DNA of 64,000 nucleotides, from assembly GCF_023065955.2 (NCBI RefSeq), contig NW_026622986.1:12115848-12179847 (forward strand). The letters run 5' to 3'. The position numbers and the translations under genes are program-made. Below the pieces are notes generated by a model, which did not search any database, was not told where the DNA came from, and was given only the letters and a program-made list of their open reading frames with translations. Shown here piece after piece: positions 45,795 through 56,464 of the stretch; within the stretch, counting starts at the first letter, position 1; each line of letters opens with the position of its first letter. This stretch comes from Ursus arctos (lineage: Eukaryota > Chordata > Mammalia > Carnivora > Ursidae).

Positions 45795-45985
45795 GGGGCG
45801 GCTGGCTGGCTCAGTCAGTTGAGCTCCTGACTGTTGATTTCAGCCCAGGTCCTGATCTCAGGGTCATGAGATCAAGCCCTGCATCAGGCTCCCCACTCGG
45901 CAGGACCTCTGCTTGAGATTCTCTCCCTCTGCCCCTCCCCCTGCTCTCTTGCTCTTTCTCAAATAAATAAAGAAAGAAATAATGA
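45795..45985 (+). mobile_element. Can-SINE, older
   Basis: A GGCTGGCTGGCTCAGTCAGTTGAG head, GGTCCTGATCTCAGGGTCATGAG, a CT tract and an AAATAAATAAAG tail. The duplication TAAGAGGGGA is at 45785-45794 and 45986-45995. Confidence 0.93.
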
Positions 45986-46535
45986 TAAGAGGGGAAAAGA
46001 GCATGTTTGAGGTGAAGAAACCTGACAAATTCTACCTCAAGCAAGTCATCAAGGTCAGCATCAGAGACAGGTCATGTTGATAGAACGGCACTTTATTTCT
46101 ATAACCTTCCTCCTGAAAACCCACAGCCCATTTAATCATGAGAATAACATTAGACAAGCTCAAACTGAAGGACCGTCTACAAATATGCAGCCATTAAGTC
46201 CTCAAAACTGTCAGAGTCATCAAAAACAGGGAAAGCCTGAAAAACTGTCACAGTCCAGAGGAGTCTAAGGAAATGAGATGACTAAATGTAACATGTTCTT
46301 CTGGTTGGGATCCTACAAGAGTTTGAAAAGGACCCCAGGTAGACAATATGGAAATCTAAATAAATTATGGAATTAAGATAATTATTGTATTAATGTATTA
46401 ATATTGATTTATTAATTTTTACATGTTAAAATAGGGGTATGAGTATGAGGTACGCGGGAACTCTGTAATATCTTCACGGTTTTCCTGAAAATCTAAAACT
46501 ATCCTAAAATGAAAATTTTATTGTTAAAAAAAAAG

Positions 46536-47798
46536 CCCATACAGGTGGGCCATACCCTCTAGCCATGTTGCCGGATGGGCTGACTTTCCACATAATTGAT
46601 TTGACTGAAACGTAAGATTGTGGGGAATCTCCATGGAAGATTCCGTGGCTTCGTGGAGTTCATGAAAGGCAGGTTTATAAGACAGAGCTAACTCTTCACC
46701 GCAGTTGAGATGCAAATTGTTATCAAGATGGGAAAATGAACATAGCATACAGAATTTGTAGGTTGGAGAGTTATAAAAGGCATCATCTCAAAAGTTTCTG
46801 AAAAAGTACTCGAACAATGGTAATGGATCACAAGCCTCATTTTAAGGAAAAACAAGGCTGTAAAAATGAGGTCCTTTGTAATGTTCCCTTTATTCTCTGC
46901 CACAGTGATTTCCATACATTTGTTTCTAGAGTGGGAACTTCATATTCAGTGTAGATGGTTAAGTACGTACGGTAGGAATTTCAGCGTTCTGCTAGGAGGA
47001 CGTCAAAGGCAAGAGACAAATTTTCAAAGGTGAGGTCTTTTGAATCAATATGTGTCCACACAAAGCCACCATTTGTTTAGTTTGAGTGTGCTTGTGACTT
47101 CCGCTAACTTTTTGAGTTATTTGCTCGTGTTTCATCTTCAAGCTAAATTCCAGATGATACTTTCTTCCCCACATTTCTCCTTAGGAACAACTTAAATTCC
47201 CTCTCCTCTCTGTTTAAATTTTAATAACTTTCACACTGCAAAATGGTGTGATAACTGATTTAATTATTTTTCATCATCATGATTAAAAACTATTCAAAAT
47301 TTGTCCATTATGCAAAGCATCATCTTAGGCATGAATATCTATTTCCTTCCTCCCCTCCCCTCGATGCACAATGAAATGATATTTTATTTAATTTACTTTT
47401 TTGAAATGGTATTTTAGTATTTTACAGAATAGCGTTCAGCAGGGTTTTTCTGTTTCTCAGTTAATCCTGACACAGAATTGAGATAATGATGTTAAAGTCG
47501 GATTGACAAAGAGGTAATGAAAATTCAAACATTCTTATTTATATGGATGAGCACGATATTGAGTTATGAAAAGTGACTTAATTTCAAATCACTCCTGCTA
47601 CTTCAGATCATATTGGACTTATATTTTATGAGCATTAGCATTAGGATTTTTCAAAAAGATATTACGGTGCTATAACCCTATTTCAGAACTACATTCTTTC
47701 CTTCTAAATTTGATTTGAACTGTCTGAACACATAAGTGTATTTATGTTTCTGTAATAACTCTATCAGAGTTTGATGACTTGCCTTCCTATTAATATTT
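46536..47798. other. Unplaced AT-rich sequence, some conserved-looking
   Basis: No repeat family is recognised. 47225-47760 is complex AT-rich text with TGATTTAATTATTTTTCATC and similar homeodomain-like sites. No gene evidence was found. Confidence 0.35.
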
Positions 47799-47813
47799 AA
47801 GCAAATACAACTT

Positions 47814-48014
47814 TTTTTTGAGAGAGAGAGAGAGGGAGTGTGCAAGCAGGAAGGGGGGAGGAGTAGAGGGAGAGAGAGAATCTTAAGCAGGCTCCATGCT
47901 CAGTGCAAACCCCAATGTGGGGCTCGACCCAAGCTCAATCTCACAACCCTGAGATCATGACCTGAGCCAGAATCAAGAGTCCAAAACTTAACCAACTCAG
48001 CCATTCAGGCACCC
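47814..48014 (-). mobile_element. Can-SINE, older
   Basis: A minus-strand copy with a GA-rich tract (47819-47835), CTCACAACCCTGAGATCATGACC and an AACTCAGCCATTCAGGCACCC head. The duplication AAGCAAATACAACTT / AAGGAAATACAACTT is at 47799-47813 and 48015-48029. Confidence 0.94.
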
Positions 48015-48029
48015 AAGGAAATACAACTT

Positions 48030-49944
48030 CTTTTTAACTGGGTAACCTTATTCACAGCTGAAGAGTTTTAAGGCAGATCTTCAAGATAAATATGTAATTG
48101 GGGAAATGCCAACGATCATGGATAAGCATGATGTGTTCTCCTCGTGAACTGCTGGTAGCAAAGTCACCAAAAATCTGTGATTTGAGGAAGGCCACCTGAA
48201 TTATCATCTTTTGGTTACACATCTATTTCCAGGAAGAGTCTTAAATGTCAAGCCCATCCGTCTATAGTCATACCCAAAGTGATCTGTGTATTTGAGCCCC
48301 AAATATATTTATGGAAATTCGCATGTCGAGGTACTGGGGAATTATCCCAAAGAAGTTAAAGTGGAATTGTCTGGCTCATTATTATTATCAGTGACTGAGG
48401 TCCAGGGAAACTAATTTGCTTCCTGACACAATGTTTGATTTAGCCACTGAATTTAGCCACAGCAAATTGAAGACCTGAGGCTAACGTTGCCTGCTTTAAC
48501 TCCAAAGATAAGCCAGGCTCTCAGTTCAAAGACAGCCTGTAGAAGTGGCTGACAAATCATGAAGACTATTAGTGAGGCTTAAATTATAAAGTCTGAGTTG
48601 AGAGCTGTGATTAAATATGGACCAGTCCCGATTAATCACTAAGTAAGCCAGTTTTCCCCTGCACTCCCTTCACTCCTTCTGACAGCAGTTATTCTAATGA
48701 AGCTATAGAAAGGATTGGAAGAGAAACCGACACATTTAACATCTCAGGTTGGAAAGTCGCCTCAGTCCATGGAGGCTTTCAGAGCCCGAGAGATTCAGGC
48801 AGCATCTAACTTAGAAGACAACTGGTTCCTTCAGAGAAGATGAGACTATGTCCCCCACTCCCACCTTCTATCCTTCCGCCACCACCTAAACGGCTGCGGC
48901 GTTGGGAAGACGACTGAAGACCTCATAGATTTCGGAAGTGAAGGCAAGAACGAAGCTCAAACAGGCAGAGATTGCTGAAGCAAAGTAGACCTACCAAACT
49001 TTTTTTCTCGTTTTACTTTGAGAAACTCTGATGTTCCACCAAATTAGAAACACATTCATGAAAAAAAAAAATGGGACTATTTCTGAGCTGTTGAAGAGCT
49101 ATTACTGTAAAGTTAATTAGTTGGATCAATTTGCCTGGTTCCTAATGCCCCAATTCCCAGATGTGCTCTGGGAGAGATCATGCTGGTAAGAGGGAGTGTT
49201 GGAAATAATTTGGGAGTCTGAGTCCGCGTGGAAGAAAGGGTAGGAGATACAAGAATGTGCTCAGGACAGCATGGCGAAGGGCTCAGCAAAGGACCTGGGA
49301 AAAACCAATGCCAAATGCCAATTATTATAATTCTTTTAGGCTGGTCTTGGACTCAAAAGTATGTGAGATCCTCCTTCCCACCCCACCCCCTCTCTCTCGT
49401 TCTCTCTCTTTTCACTTCAGTCTTTGTTCTTTGACATCAACTCAACCAATGCTGTTACGGATGAAGTAAGCAGTTGTTCCCTCACCTGGGACTATAAATA
49501 ACAATATATTGTAGAATTAAGTATTAGAGTTCCAATCCATCAATCAATTTATATATGAACCTGGGCACACATTTCACAGCTAAGGTGAGAGTCGGGTCGC
49601 CTGAACATCCATCTCACAGGGAACCCCTACACAAGTCATTGTTTCCCCTGCTTCTATGTTCCTTTTCCGCCCAGTGACTAAGGCAGAGCAGGTCAGCTCT
49701 TCTGCACTGCTGCCTCTTTCTGAGCTGGTTTGTGACAGGAAAAAACTAAAGGGCTCGAAGATCAGGGCCCATTTCTGTCATTCTTTGAACCTGAATCTGA
49801 AGAAGGTTAAAAGAGGACGCCAGGGGAATGAGACACCCTTGGTGGATTTTGGTGAATTCTTCTGTGGTCAACACAAGTCATCTGCCAGCAGAGATTTGTG
49901 GGGCCCTCAGGCTGGTGCATGGCTCTGTCAGTAGCAGTAATCAG
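48030..49944. other. Unplaced sequence, partly conserved-looking
   Basis: No repeat or exon is recognised across 1.9 kb. 48480-48720 contains several homeodomain-like sites (CCGATTAATCACTAAG, TTCTAATGAAG) in repeat-free text. Frames at 49228-50019 are under 95 codons without known motifs. Confidence 0.35.
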
Positions 49945-50205
49945 AACAACGATACACTTCGTCACTGTTTGCACATGCCTGACACTGTCCTAAGCACCTT
50001 GCATTTATTACCTCATTGAATCTTCGCAAAATTATTTTCGGTAGATACTATAAATCTCCCCATTTTACAGATGAGAACACGGAAATACATGAAGATCAAC
50101 AATTTGCCCAAGACCATGCAGCTAGCAAGTGACAAAGCCAGGATTTGGCTGGCTCACATTGGTTCCAGTGGCCGGGCCACATTCTCCACCACTAGGCTCT
50201 GAAGC
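49945..50205 (-). mobile_element. MIR, antisense
   Basis: Reversed MIR: CTGACACTGTCCTAAGCACCTTGCATTTATTACC, ACAGATGAGAACACGGAAATAC, CCATGCAGCTAGCAAGTGACAAAGCCAGG. Confidence 0.88.
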
Positions 50206-50225
50206 TTCTAGTGGGAAGTTGTTCT

Positions 50226-50432
50226 CTATTTTTTCCTAAGATTTTATTTATTTATTTGACACACAGAGAGAGAGAGCACAAGCAGGGGAAGCAGCAGGCA
50301 GGCAGAGGGAGAGGGAGAAGTTGTTGCCCCCCCCCCCCCCAATCAGGGAGCCTGGCGCTGGGCTCGATCCTAGGACCCTGGGATCATGAACTGAAGGCAG
50401 ATGCCCAACCGACTGAGCCACCCAGGCACCCC
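50226..50432 (-). mobile_element. Can-SINE with C14 run
   Basis: A minus-strand copy with TTTATTTATTTATTTGACAC, GCAGGCAGGCAGAGGGAG, then an unusual C14 (50327-50340) inside the body, and a GAGCCACCCAGGCACCCC head. The duplication AAGTTGTTCT / AAGCTGTTCT is at 50216-50225 and 50433-50442. Confidence 0.93.
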
Positions 50433-50564
50433 AAGCTGTTCTTTCAATACCTATTTTTTGAGAACTGGGTCAGGCACTGGGGTTACAAATGGTAAATCTA
50501 AACATATATTGGTAAAATATCAGAGTTTCTCAAAGATAATTAGTATTAATTGAATGCCAATGTG

Positions 50565-50990
50565 GTAGGTAGTCCTGAACGATGGCCCCGGCAAGCCAGC
50601 CCTCCTGGCGTCCGTGACCTTTTGGATTCCCCTCCCACACTGAATGTGGGTTGGCCCCCCCTCGACCAGTCCCAGGTCTAACACATAAAAGTCCTGACAG
50701 TTTTTATTTTTGCTTATTGGGTAACCCTTAACCCGCTATGGAAGACTGCCTGCTCTGCTAGAAACAGCATACGGAGAAGAATAGGCCCTGAGACTAGATG
50801 GAGACAGAGGGGCCCAGCTGTTCCAGGGTCCCTGCTGAAACAGCTTTCCAGTCATCCCTGAACAGGCATCGGGTCCATGAGTGAATCACCATGGAGGTTT
50901 TAGATCCATCTGTCATCTAATTGCAGCAGCATGAAAGACCTCAAGCAAGACCAGCCGAAGAACTGCTTGGCTGAGCCCAGTCAACCATAG
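50565..50990 (+). mobile_element. Probable LTR of ERVL type
   Basis: GTGGTAGGTAGTCCTGAACGATGGCCCC, GAATGTGGGTTGGCC, TCCCTGAACAGGCATC and a terminal GCTTGGCTGAGCCCAGTCAACC-like text resemble an ERVL-class LTR. I could not settle the family or its ends. Confidence 0.5.
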
Positions 50991-51009
50991 AATCAGGAAA
51001 GATAAGAAA

Positions 51010-51450
51010 TGTTTGGGTTTTTTTTTAATTGAAGTATGATTAACATACAATATTACATTGGTTTCCGGTATACAACACATTGATTCGACAATTCTGTACA
51101 TTACTCAGTGCTCACCACATAAGTCTAGGCACCATCTGTCACCACACAATGTCATTACAATATTATTGACTATATTTCCTATGCTGTACTTTTCATCTCT
51201 GTGACTGAGTTCCTTTATAACCGGAAGTCTGTACTCCTTAATCCCTTGATCTATTTCACCCATCCCCTCACCCACCTCCCTTCTGGAGACCACCAGTTTG
51301 TTCTCTCTATATAAGTGTCTATTTGTTGTTCCTTTGTTCATTGGTTTTGTTTTTTAGATTCCACATATAAATGAAATCATGTGGTATTTGTCTTTCTCTC
51401 TTTGACTTATTTCACTTAGCGTAATACCCTCTAGGTCCACCTAGAAATGC
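51010..51450 (-). mobile_element. L1 3' UTR, antisense, 5'-truncated
   Basis: On the plus strand a T run is followed by AATTGAAGTATGATTAACATACAATATTACATTGGTTTCCGG and ends near 51450 with TTTCACTTAGCGTAATACCC. This is the reversed L1 3' end, carrying no ORF2 core. Confidence 0.85.
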
Positions 51451-52369
51451 CTATTGCTCATTTAGGTGCTTGAGCAAGGTATGGGGGGTTGGGGGACGAG
51501 AACGATTGGAATGATTGGATTGTATCTGAGAGATCACAGAAAGTGGGGAAGTACGAAGACCTGGAAAAGACAAACCTTCTAGGGAATTGCTCTTTAACAT
51601 GAAACAAAGACATGGAGCCGTAGCTTGAAGGCGGGTGGACAGAAGGGAGCCCTTTCAAGATTTGTTTGTAGAAGCATCATCCTCAGGAGGGGAGAGACAC
51701 TTAGAGATGGGACTCAGCACTCAAGGTGAAGGGCTGCCCAGAGCTATGGGCAGTTTATCCATTGTCATTGGAGGGAAGGCAAGATTATGGGCAGAGACAC
51801 AGACAGACTGGAAACGTAAAGAAATTCTTTGATCGCGTCCATCATCTTAGGCAACAGGAAGCAGGAACCAGCAGAGAGTGAGAAAGAAGAGTTGGGGAAG
51901 AGTGGAGCCATGAGGAGTCCTCTGGGAGGGTGAGTGACGTGTCCAGCGTCGGCAGACAACGCCGAGTTCCTTGAGAAGTTTGGCTTCCTAAATTCACAAC
52001 CGCACAGTCTGCATGGTTGTGTCTTTCTCCTGCTGTACTCAGCTCCTTGGATACGAGAGTAGAATAAGCAGAGAAGGGGGTTGAATCCACATGGAGGGTT
52101 TGCCGGGTGAGTACAATGAAGGGAAAGGGGGCACGAGACCATGGAACCCACGCAGGAGAGTTATAAGGATGGGCCATGCAATCTAATCGAGGAAGAAGAG
52201 TGAGCAGCGAGGGACAGAAAACGGGGAAAGTGGGAGAAAAAGGGTAAAATGAACAGATTAGAAATCTCACATTGGAATTTCACAGATTCCACAAGGAATT
52301 CTAAATGCAGTAGGGAGTACTAAGATTGCATCCTTCTTTGGGATGAGAGTATAATGTCAGAGAAATTTC
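51451..52369. other. Unplaced non-coding sequence
   Basis: No element is recognised. Antisense frames at 51765-52270 (128 and 142 codons) overlap each other in different frames and look like chance. Confidence 0.4.
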
Positions 52370-52458
52370 CCTTTCTCCTCCCCCTCCTCCTCCTCCTCCT
52401 CCTCCTCCTCCTCCTTCTTCTTCTTCCTCTTCTTCCTCCTCCTCCTCCTCCTCCTTCT

Positions 52459-52490
<32 letters not shown>

Positions 52491-52534
52491 CTCCTCCTCC
52501 TTCTTTTTCTTCTTCTTCTTCTTCTTCTTCTTCT

Positions 52535-52566
<32 letters not shown>

Positions 52567-52616
52567 CTCTTCTTCCTCTTCTTCCTCCTCCTCCTTCTTC
52601 CTTCCCTTCTTCTTTT
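52370..52616 (+). repeat. CCT/CTT trinucleotide microsatellite
   Basis: About 247 bases with almost no purines on the plus strand. It mixes CCT and TTC blocks and includes 17 uninterrupted TTC units at 52507-52557 (GAA on the other strand). Mirror-symmetric polypurine tracts of this kind can form triplex DNA. Confidence 0.97.
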
Positions 52617-53173
52617 AGAAATTTCCTATGAACTAAAAAGTGCCTTTTGAATAGACTATTTACTGATGAAAAAGCATGAATTAAAAGCCTCTGTGAAGAA
52701 GCAAAAATACCAGTAGGTGGAGTGTGAAAGAGACATAAAAACCCACAGCCAGAGTGTGAAAAACTCTTAATTGGGTTATTTCCAAAATAAAAAAAAATCT
52801 ATCTTAAAGGGGGAGGTATACATCCTCGCAAATAACACTAGAATGATAGTGGGCCTGGTGTCTGCAATTTTCAACAAAAGGGAAGTTTCACTCAGGCAGA
52901 AAGAGCCCCATGAAGTCAAGGGCAGATGACCAGACTGTGAGGTTCATTTCCATCCCCCCTGCAGGCACAGCCTGAGTCACAACTCCCTCCTAAGCTGGGT
53001 ACTTAGAAAAGCAAATGAACTATTTCAAGGCAGCAGGGAAGTCATACAGCACTAGTAATTGCAGAAGTGCTGAAAATTATCGAGCACTGACGAAAAGCCT
53101 TCTCAGGGGACTTCACCACGATGCAGCATAGGGCCTAGTGGCCCACAGGGCCCTGTGACATCAATAGCATCTT
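52617..53173. other. Unplaced non-coding sequence
   Basis: No family or exon is recognised. Confidence 0.4.
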
Positions 53174-53189
53174 AAAAAATATTTGAGCA

Positions 53190-53381
53190 GGGGCGCCTGG
53201 GTGGCACAGCGGTTAAGCGTCTGCCTTCGGCTCAGGGCGTGATCCCGGCGTTATGGGATCGAGCCCTACGTCAGGCTCCTCCGCTATGAGCCTGCTTCTT
53301 CCTCTCCCACTCCCTCTGCTTGTGTTCCCTCTCTCGCTGGCTGTCTCTATCTCTGTTGAATGAATAAATAAAATCTTTAAA
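53190..53381 (+). mobile_element. Can-SINE, young ursid-type subfamily
   Basis: A near-consensus copy. The 16-bp duplication AAAAAATATTTGAGCA is at 53174-53189 and 53382-53397, perfect. Confidence 0.97.
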
Positions 53382-53397
53382 AAAAAATATTTGAGCA

Positions 53398-53864
53398 AAG
53401 CAGAGCAAAGCGATAATCTGGGTTTCCCCAGATATGACCTAATTTTCTATATGGTAATGAGTGGCTCAGATAGCTTCCTAAGTAAGCTGTAAGTCTGGTC
53501 TAGGAAGACCTTTTCTTCTTCTCTTTTATGGCCATCTTCTGTGTTTTCCTCAGCCACGTTCCCAGGAGTACAGGAATTAGATGAGAAACATTTGTGGAAG
53601 GAAACTAGTACCTTCTTCGCTGGCGTTTGAAAGTATGCATGGCATCATCTCTACAACTGTAGCAACCCCAGTAGCCTGGACGTGTTATAAAAATTCCCCT
53701 TGGAGAGATTCCAGGTTCTGAAGTCTCATCTTTGTCTGGATTCGATGGCCTTGAACCACTGGGTCCAAGACTTCTACCCATCCTCCATGAGGAAGCAGAA
53801 GGGAACGGGCATGGAAGCTGTCCCGCCAAGGTCCAGACACTTCTCGCACATGTCTGATGCTTAG
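53398..53864. other. Unplaced non-coding sequence
   Basis: Nothing is recognised. A 97-codon antisense frame at 53605-53898 has no known motif. Confidence 0.4.
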
Positions 53865-53965
53865 TAGGGTTGGGTATTATTATATCCTCACCTGACAAAA
53901 AAGGAAACTGGGTTTAAGAAATTAAGAAAGTGACTGAGCTGGGATTCAAACCCAAACTTAGAAAT
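53865..53965 (-). mobile_element. MIR fragment, antisense
   Basis: TATTATTATATCCTCACCTGACAAAAAAGGAAACTGGG and GACTGAGCTGGGATTCAAACCC are the reversed MIR core. Confidence 0.75.
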
Positions 53966-54298
53966 CGAGATCTAACTGATTAAAAACCTCTTGCTATTTT
54001 GACCAAACCGAACGTGGCGACTTCATTTTAAAAGCTGGTGCCCCCCTACCCACTCCTTGACTCCTTACTTCTTTCATTTGAAAGCTTTCCGACCCGTGGG
54101 GCCACCTCTGCTTGCATAAAAGCTACCTTCCCCAGCATCCTGTGGCCTTAAAGCATCTCAGGAGTGAACAAAGGCTTTTGGGGCCAGGAGATCAAAGTCA
54201 GCTTCTGGCTCCTACCCCATCACTGCTGGGTGACCCCTGCTCTTAAGTAAAAGGCTCAGTTTCATTCAGGGAAAAAATGGAAAGATAACACTCTTACT

Positions 54299-54514
54299 GG
54301 GGCGCCTGGGTGGCTCAGTCAGTTGAGTGCGACTGGCTCTTGGTTTCAGCTCAGGTCATGATCTCGAGGTTGTGGGTTCGAGCCCCTCATGGGGCTCCGG
54401 GCTCAGTGTGGAGTCTGCCTCAGATTTTTTCTCCCTCTAACACCCCCACCATCCCTCCCCGCTTGCATTCTCTCTCTCTTTCTCTCAAATGAATAAATAA
54501 AATCTTTTTTAAAA
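54299..54514 (+). mobile_element. Can-SINE A, older, inside MIR
   Basis: A GGGGCGCCTGGGTGGCTCAG head, CTCAGGTCATGATCTCGAGG, a CT tract and an AAATGAATAAATAAAATC tail. Its tail is the target of SINE B. The flanks AGATAACACTCTTAC (5') and AGATGCACTGTTAC (past SINE B) look like a diverged target duplication. Confidence 0.9.
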
Positions 54515-54529
54515 AAAAGATGCACTGTT

Positions 54530-54758
54530 GGGGCGCCTGGGTGGCACAGCAGTTAAGCATCTGCCTTCGGCTCAGGGCGTGATCCCGGCGTTATGGGATC
54601 GAGCCCCACATCAGGCTCCTCCTCTATGAGCCTGCTTCTTCCTCTCCCACTCCCCCTGCTTGTGTTCCCTCTCTCGCTGGCTGTCTCTATCTCTGTCAAA
54701 TAAATAAATAAAATCTTTAAAAAAATAAAATAAAAAATAAATAAATAAACAAATAAAT
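54530..54758 (+). mobile_element. Can-SINE B, young, inside the tail of SINE A
   Basis: A near-consensus ursid-type copy with an AT-rich (AAATAAAT)n tail. The 15-bp duplication AAAAGATGCACTGTT is at 54515-54529 and 54759-54773. Confidence 0.95.
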
Positions 54759-54939
54759 AAAAGATGCACTGTTACCTTTTTCACAGGGTTATCGTACAGA
54801 GATATCAAAGGCAAAGGATTTCACACAGTGCCTAAAACTGGTACTGTATGCATTATATTTTTAAAAATCAGCTACACAGATTAGACTGTCTTATGGTTAT
54901 CTCTGGTAACATCTATTAGTCAGTTTTATTTAACCCTTA

Positions 54940-55070
54940 ATCCACTCTTGTCTCTCTAACTTGTTCAAAAGCGTTTAAAGGCTTGGGTCATATTTCTTTG
55001 TATCCTCTACACATAGCACAGGGCTTTGCACAGAGAAGGTTCTCCAAAGATATTTGTTGAGGTGATTTCA
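54940..55070 (+). mobile_element. L2 3' end
   Basis: CATATTTCTTTGTATCCTCTACACATAGCACAGGGCTTTGCACAGAGAAGG followed by AAGATATTTGTTGAGG is the classic L2 3' text on the plus strand. Confidence 0.75.
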
Positions 55071-56164
55071 TTTCATAAAGTATTCTCTTTAAATAGTAAC
55101 AGGAAGGACAATTCAAGATATACTGTGGATTTTTTTTTTATTTTTGTTATTTTACTGTGGATTTTGATGACATGTTTCTGTTTTTCGTTGAGTGGCTCTT
55201 TGTTTTGCTTTTTCCCTTCTGTGCCCATGTTTTGAAATGCCACTTGGGGGCAGCATTGAGTCAGCTTGCACTTCCCTGTTCTGCCCAAGAAGAAAAGACA
55301 GAGCTCCAAAGGTAGGAGCTGACAGATAGGAAGTGAATAATTCTCAAAATACGTCACTGGCTTTAAAATGACTATGCACTTTGCTACAGAAATCTATTTA
55401 AAAGCAGCACACCCTTCTTCATGCCTCATGGGAGCTTTTGAGGATAAATGATTTGTTTTCCTTCTCACCCTGGGTGGCAAAGCAAACTGCAAGACATTTA
55501 ACCGTTTACTCACACTGCAGAATGGAGCAAATGTGCTCGCCACACCATAAAGGAAGATACATTTAGTATACACTTATGAAGTGAAAAAGGCACATCCACT
55601 GCTCTGGTTAAATTCTACCTTAGTAATCGGAATCAATTAAATCAGTTCAATGAAACATTGACATAAAATGCTCCATTAGTCAGATTCTTGCCCTGCATCA
55701 CTGAAGAGAAAAAGTTAAGGGTAATGGCACGAGTTAATAGCAGAGGTTTATTTAGCCAAGCAGCCTTCTAGAATGTTCTGCGCCCAGTACAGAGTCTACC
55801 CAGTCTCCTATATTTATGTCACTGCAAATATAGGCTTAGAAGCCCTAACGATGCCCAGAACTTTTGCCCCTGGGTAGTAGAGGATCCTTACCAGACAAAA
55901 CCAACGTGTTAATTGTTTGATAAAACAAAGATTTAGGCATTTCAGACTTTTTTTTTTTTTTTTTTTGAAAAAAGGGACAAAAAGAAAGCCCCTAGAGGAG
56001 CACCTCTGCCCCAGCAACCTGGCTCCGTCCGTACTCCTCACCAGAATCTGAGGAAATAACATATACTTTTATACCAGTAAGGTTTCTATGAAAACCAAAT
56101 AGACAAGTGCGATAGGATACATCAGTTTCTCCACAGGCGCACAACCTAATTTCCATTACATCTG
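55071..56164. other. Unplaced sequence with a T19 run
   Basis: No family is recognised. A 19-base T run lies at 55948-55966. 55340-55700 is repeat-free and complex. A CTCF-like site lies at 55240. Confidence 0.4.
55240..55254 (+). promoter_or_regulatory. CTCF-like motif
   Basis: CCACTTGGGGGCAGC fits the CTCF core except for T in place of the well-conserved A before the G run. It is outside recognised repeats. Confidence 0.3.
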
Positions 56165-56330
56165 ATTTATTACAGAAGCATTTATCCTTCGTTTATTCAT
56201 TCAACAAACATTCGCCAAATATCCACTAGGTGTCCAGGACTAGGAATATCAGGATGAAAGGCAAATCTGTGTTTTAAAGAAGTTCATAGTCTAGAGAGAA
56301 ATGAACACACACACACCTGTGAACAATTGC
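56165..56330 (-). mobile_element. Ancient L2-like fragment
   Basis: TTTATTCATTCAACAAACATTCGCC, ATATCCACTAGGTGTCCAGGACTAGGAATATC and GAAGTTCATAGTCTAGAGAG are the reversed 3' text of a mammal-wide LINE. Confidence 0.6.
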
Positions 56331-56464
56331 AATCATACTTTCAGGCTTGGAATCTATGATTCTTCTCATAGCAAAACAAAATTATGCCTCAGAATATCAC
56401 TCCAGAGAGCGCAGATCTCATTGGACAGATGAGGAAAGTGAGTCTGGAGCTGTTAAAATTGTCG

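Larger units (their letters stand above)
43798..46530 (+). mobile_element. L1ME-like 3' portion with long UTR
   Basis: ORF2-end text (GAGATACCACCATACACTTATCACATTGG, AAATATTAGTCAGCTGTAAAAAG) is followed by a long 3' UTR that ends near 46530 with AACTCTGTAATATCTTCACGG, CTAAAACTATCCTAAAATG and an A run. The long UTR and divergence suggest an old L1ME group. Two SINEs interrupt it (44361-44559, 45795-45985). It has no coding capacity. Confidence 0.7.
54170..54850 (+). mobile_element. MIR split by two nested SINEs
   Basis: 54170-54298 holds MIR text (CTGCTGGGTGACC, GCTCAGTTTCATTCAGGG, AAAATGG). After the SINE pair, MIR resumes with CAGGGTTATCGTAC and TTTCACACAGTGCCTAAAACTGG at 54784-54843. The two halves join naturally once both SINEs are removed. 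Confidence 0.75.

Noticed and set aside
52354..52650. 98-codon frame of leucine, proline, serine and phenylalanine runs
   Set aside because: It is the translation of the CCT/CTT microsatellite and not a protein.
55948..55966. T19 run as the tail of a minus-strand processed pseudogene
   Set aside because: No recognisable gene sequence follows it, and no flanking duplication was found.
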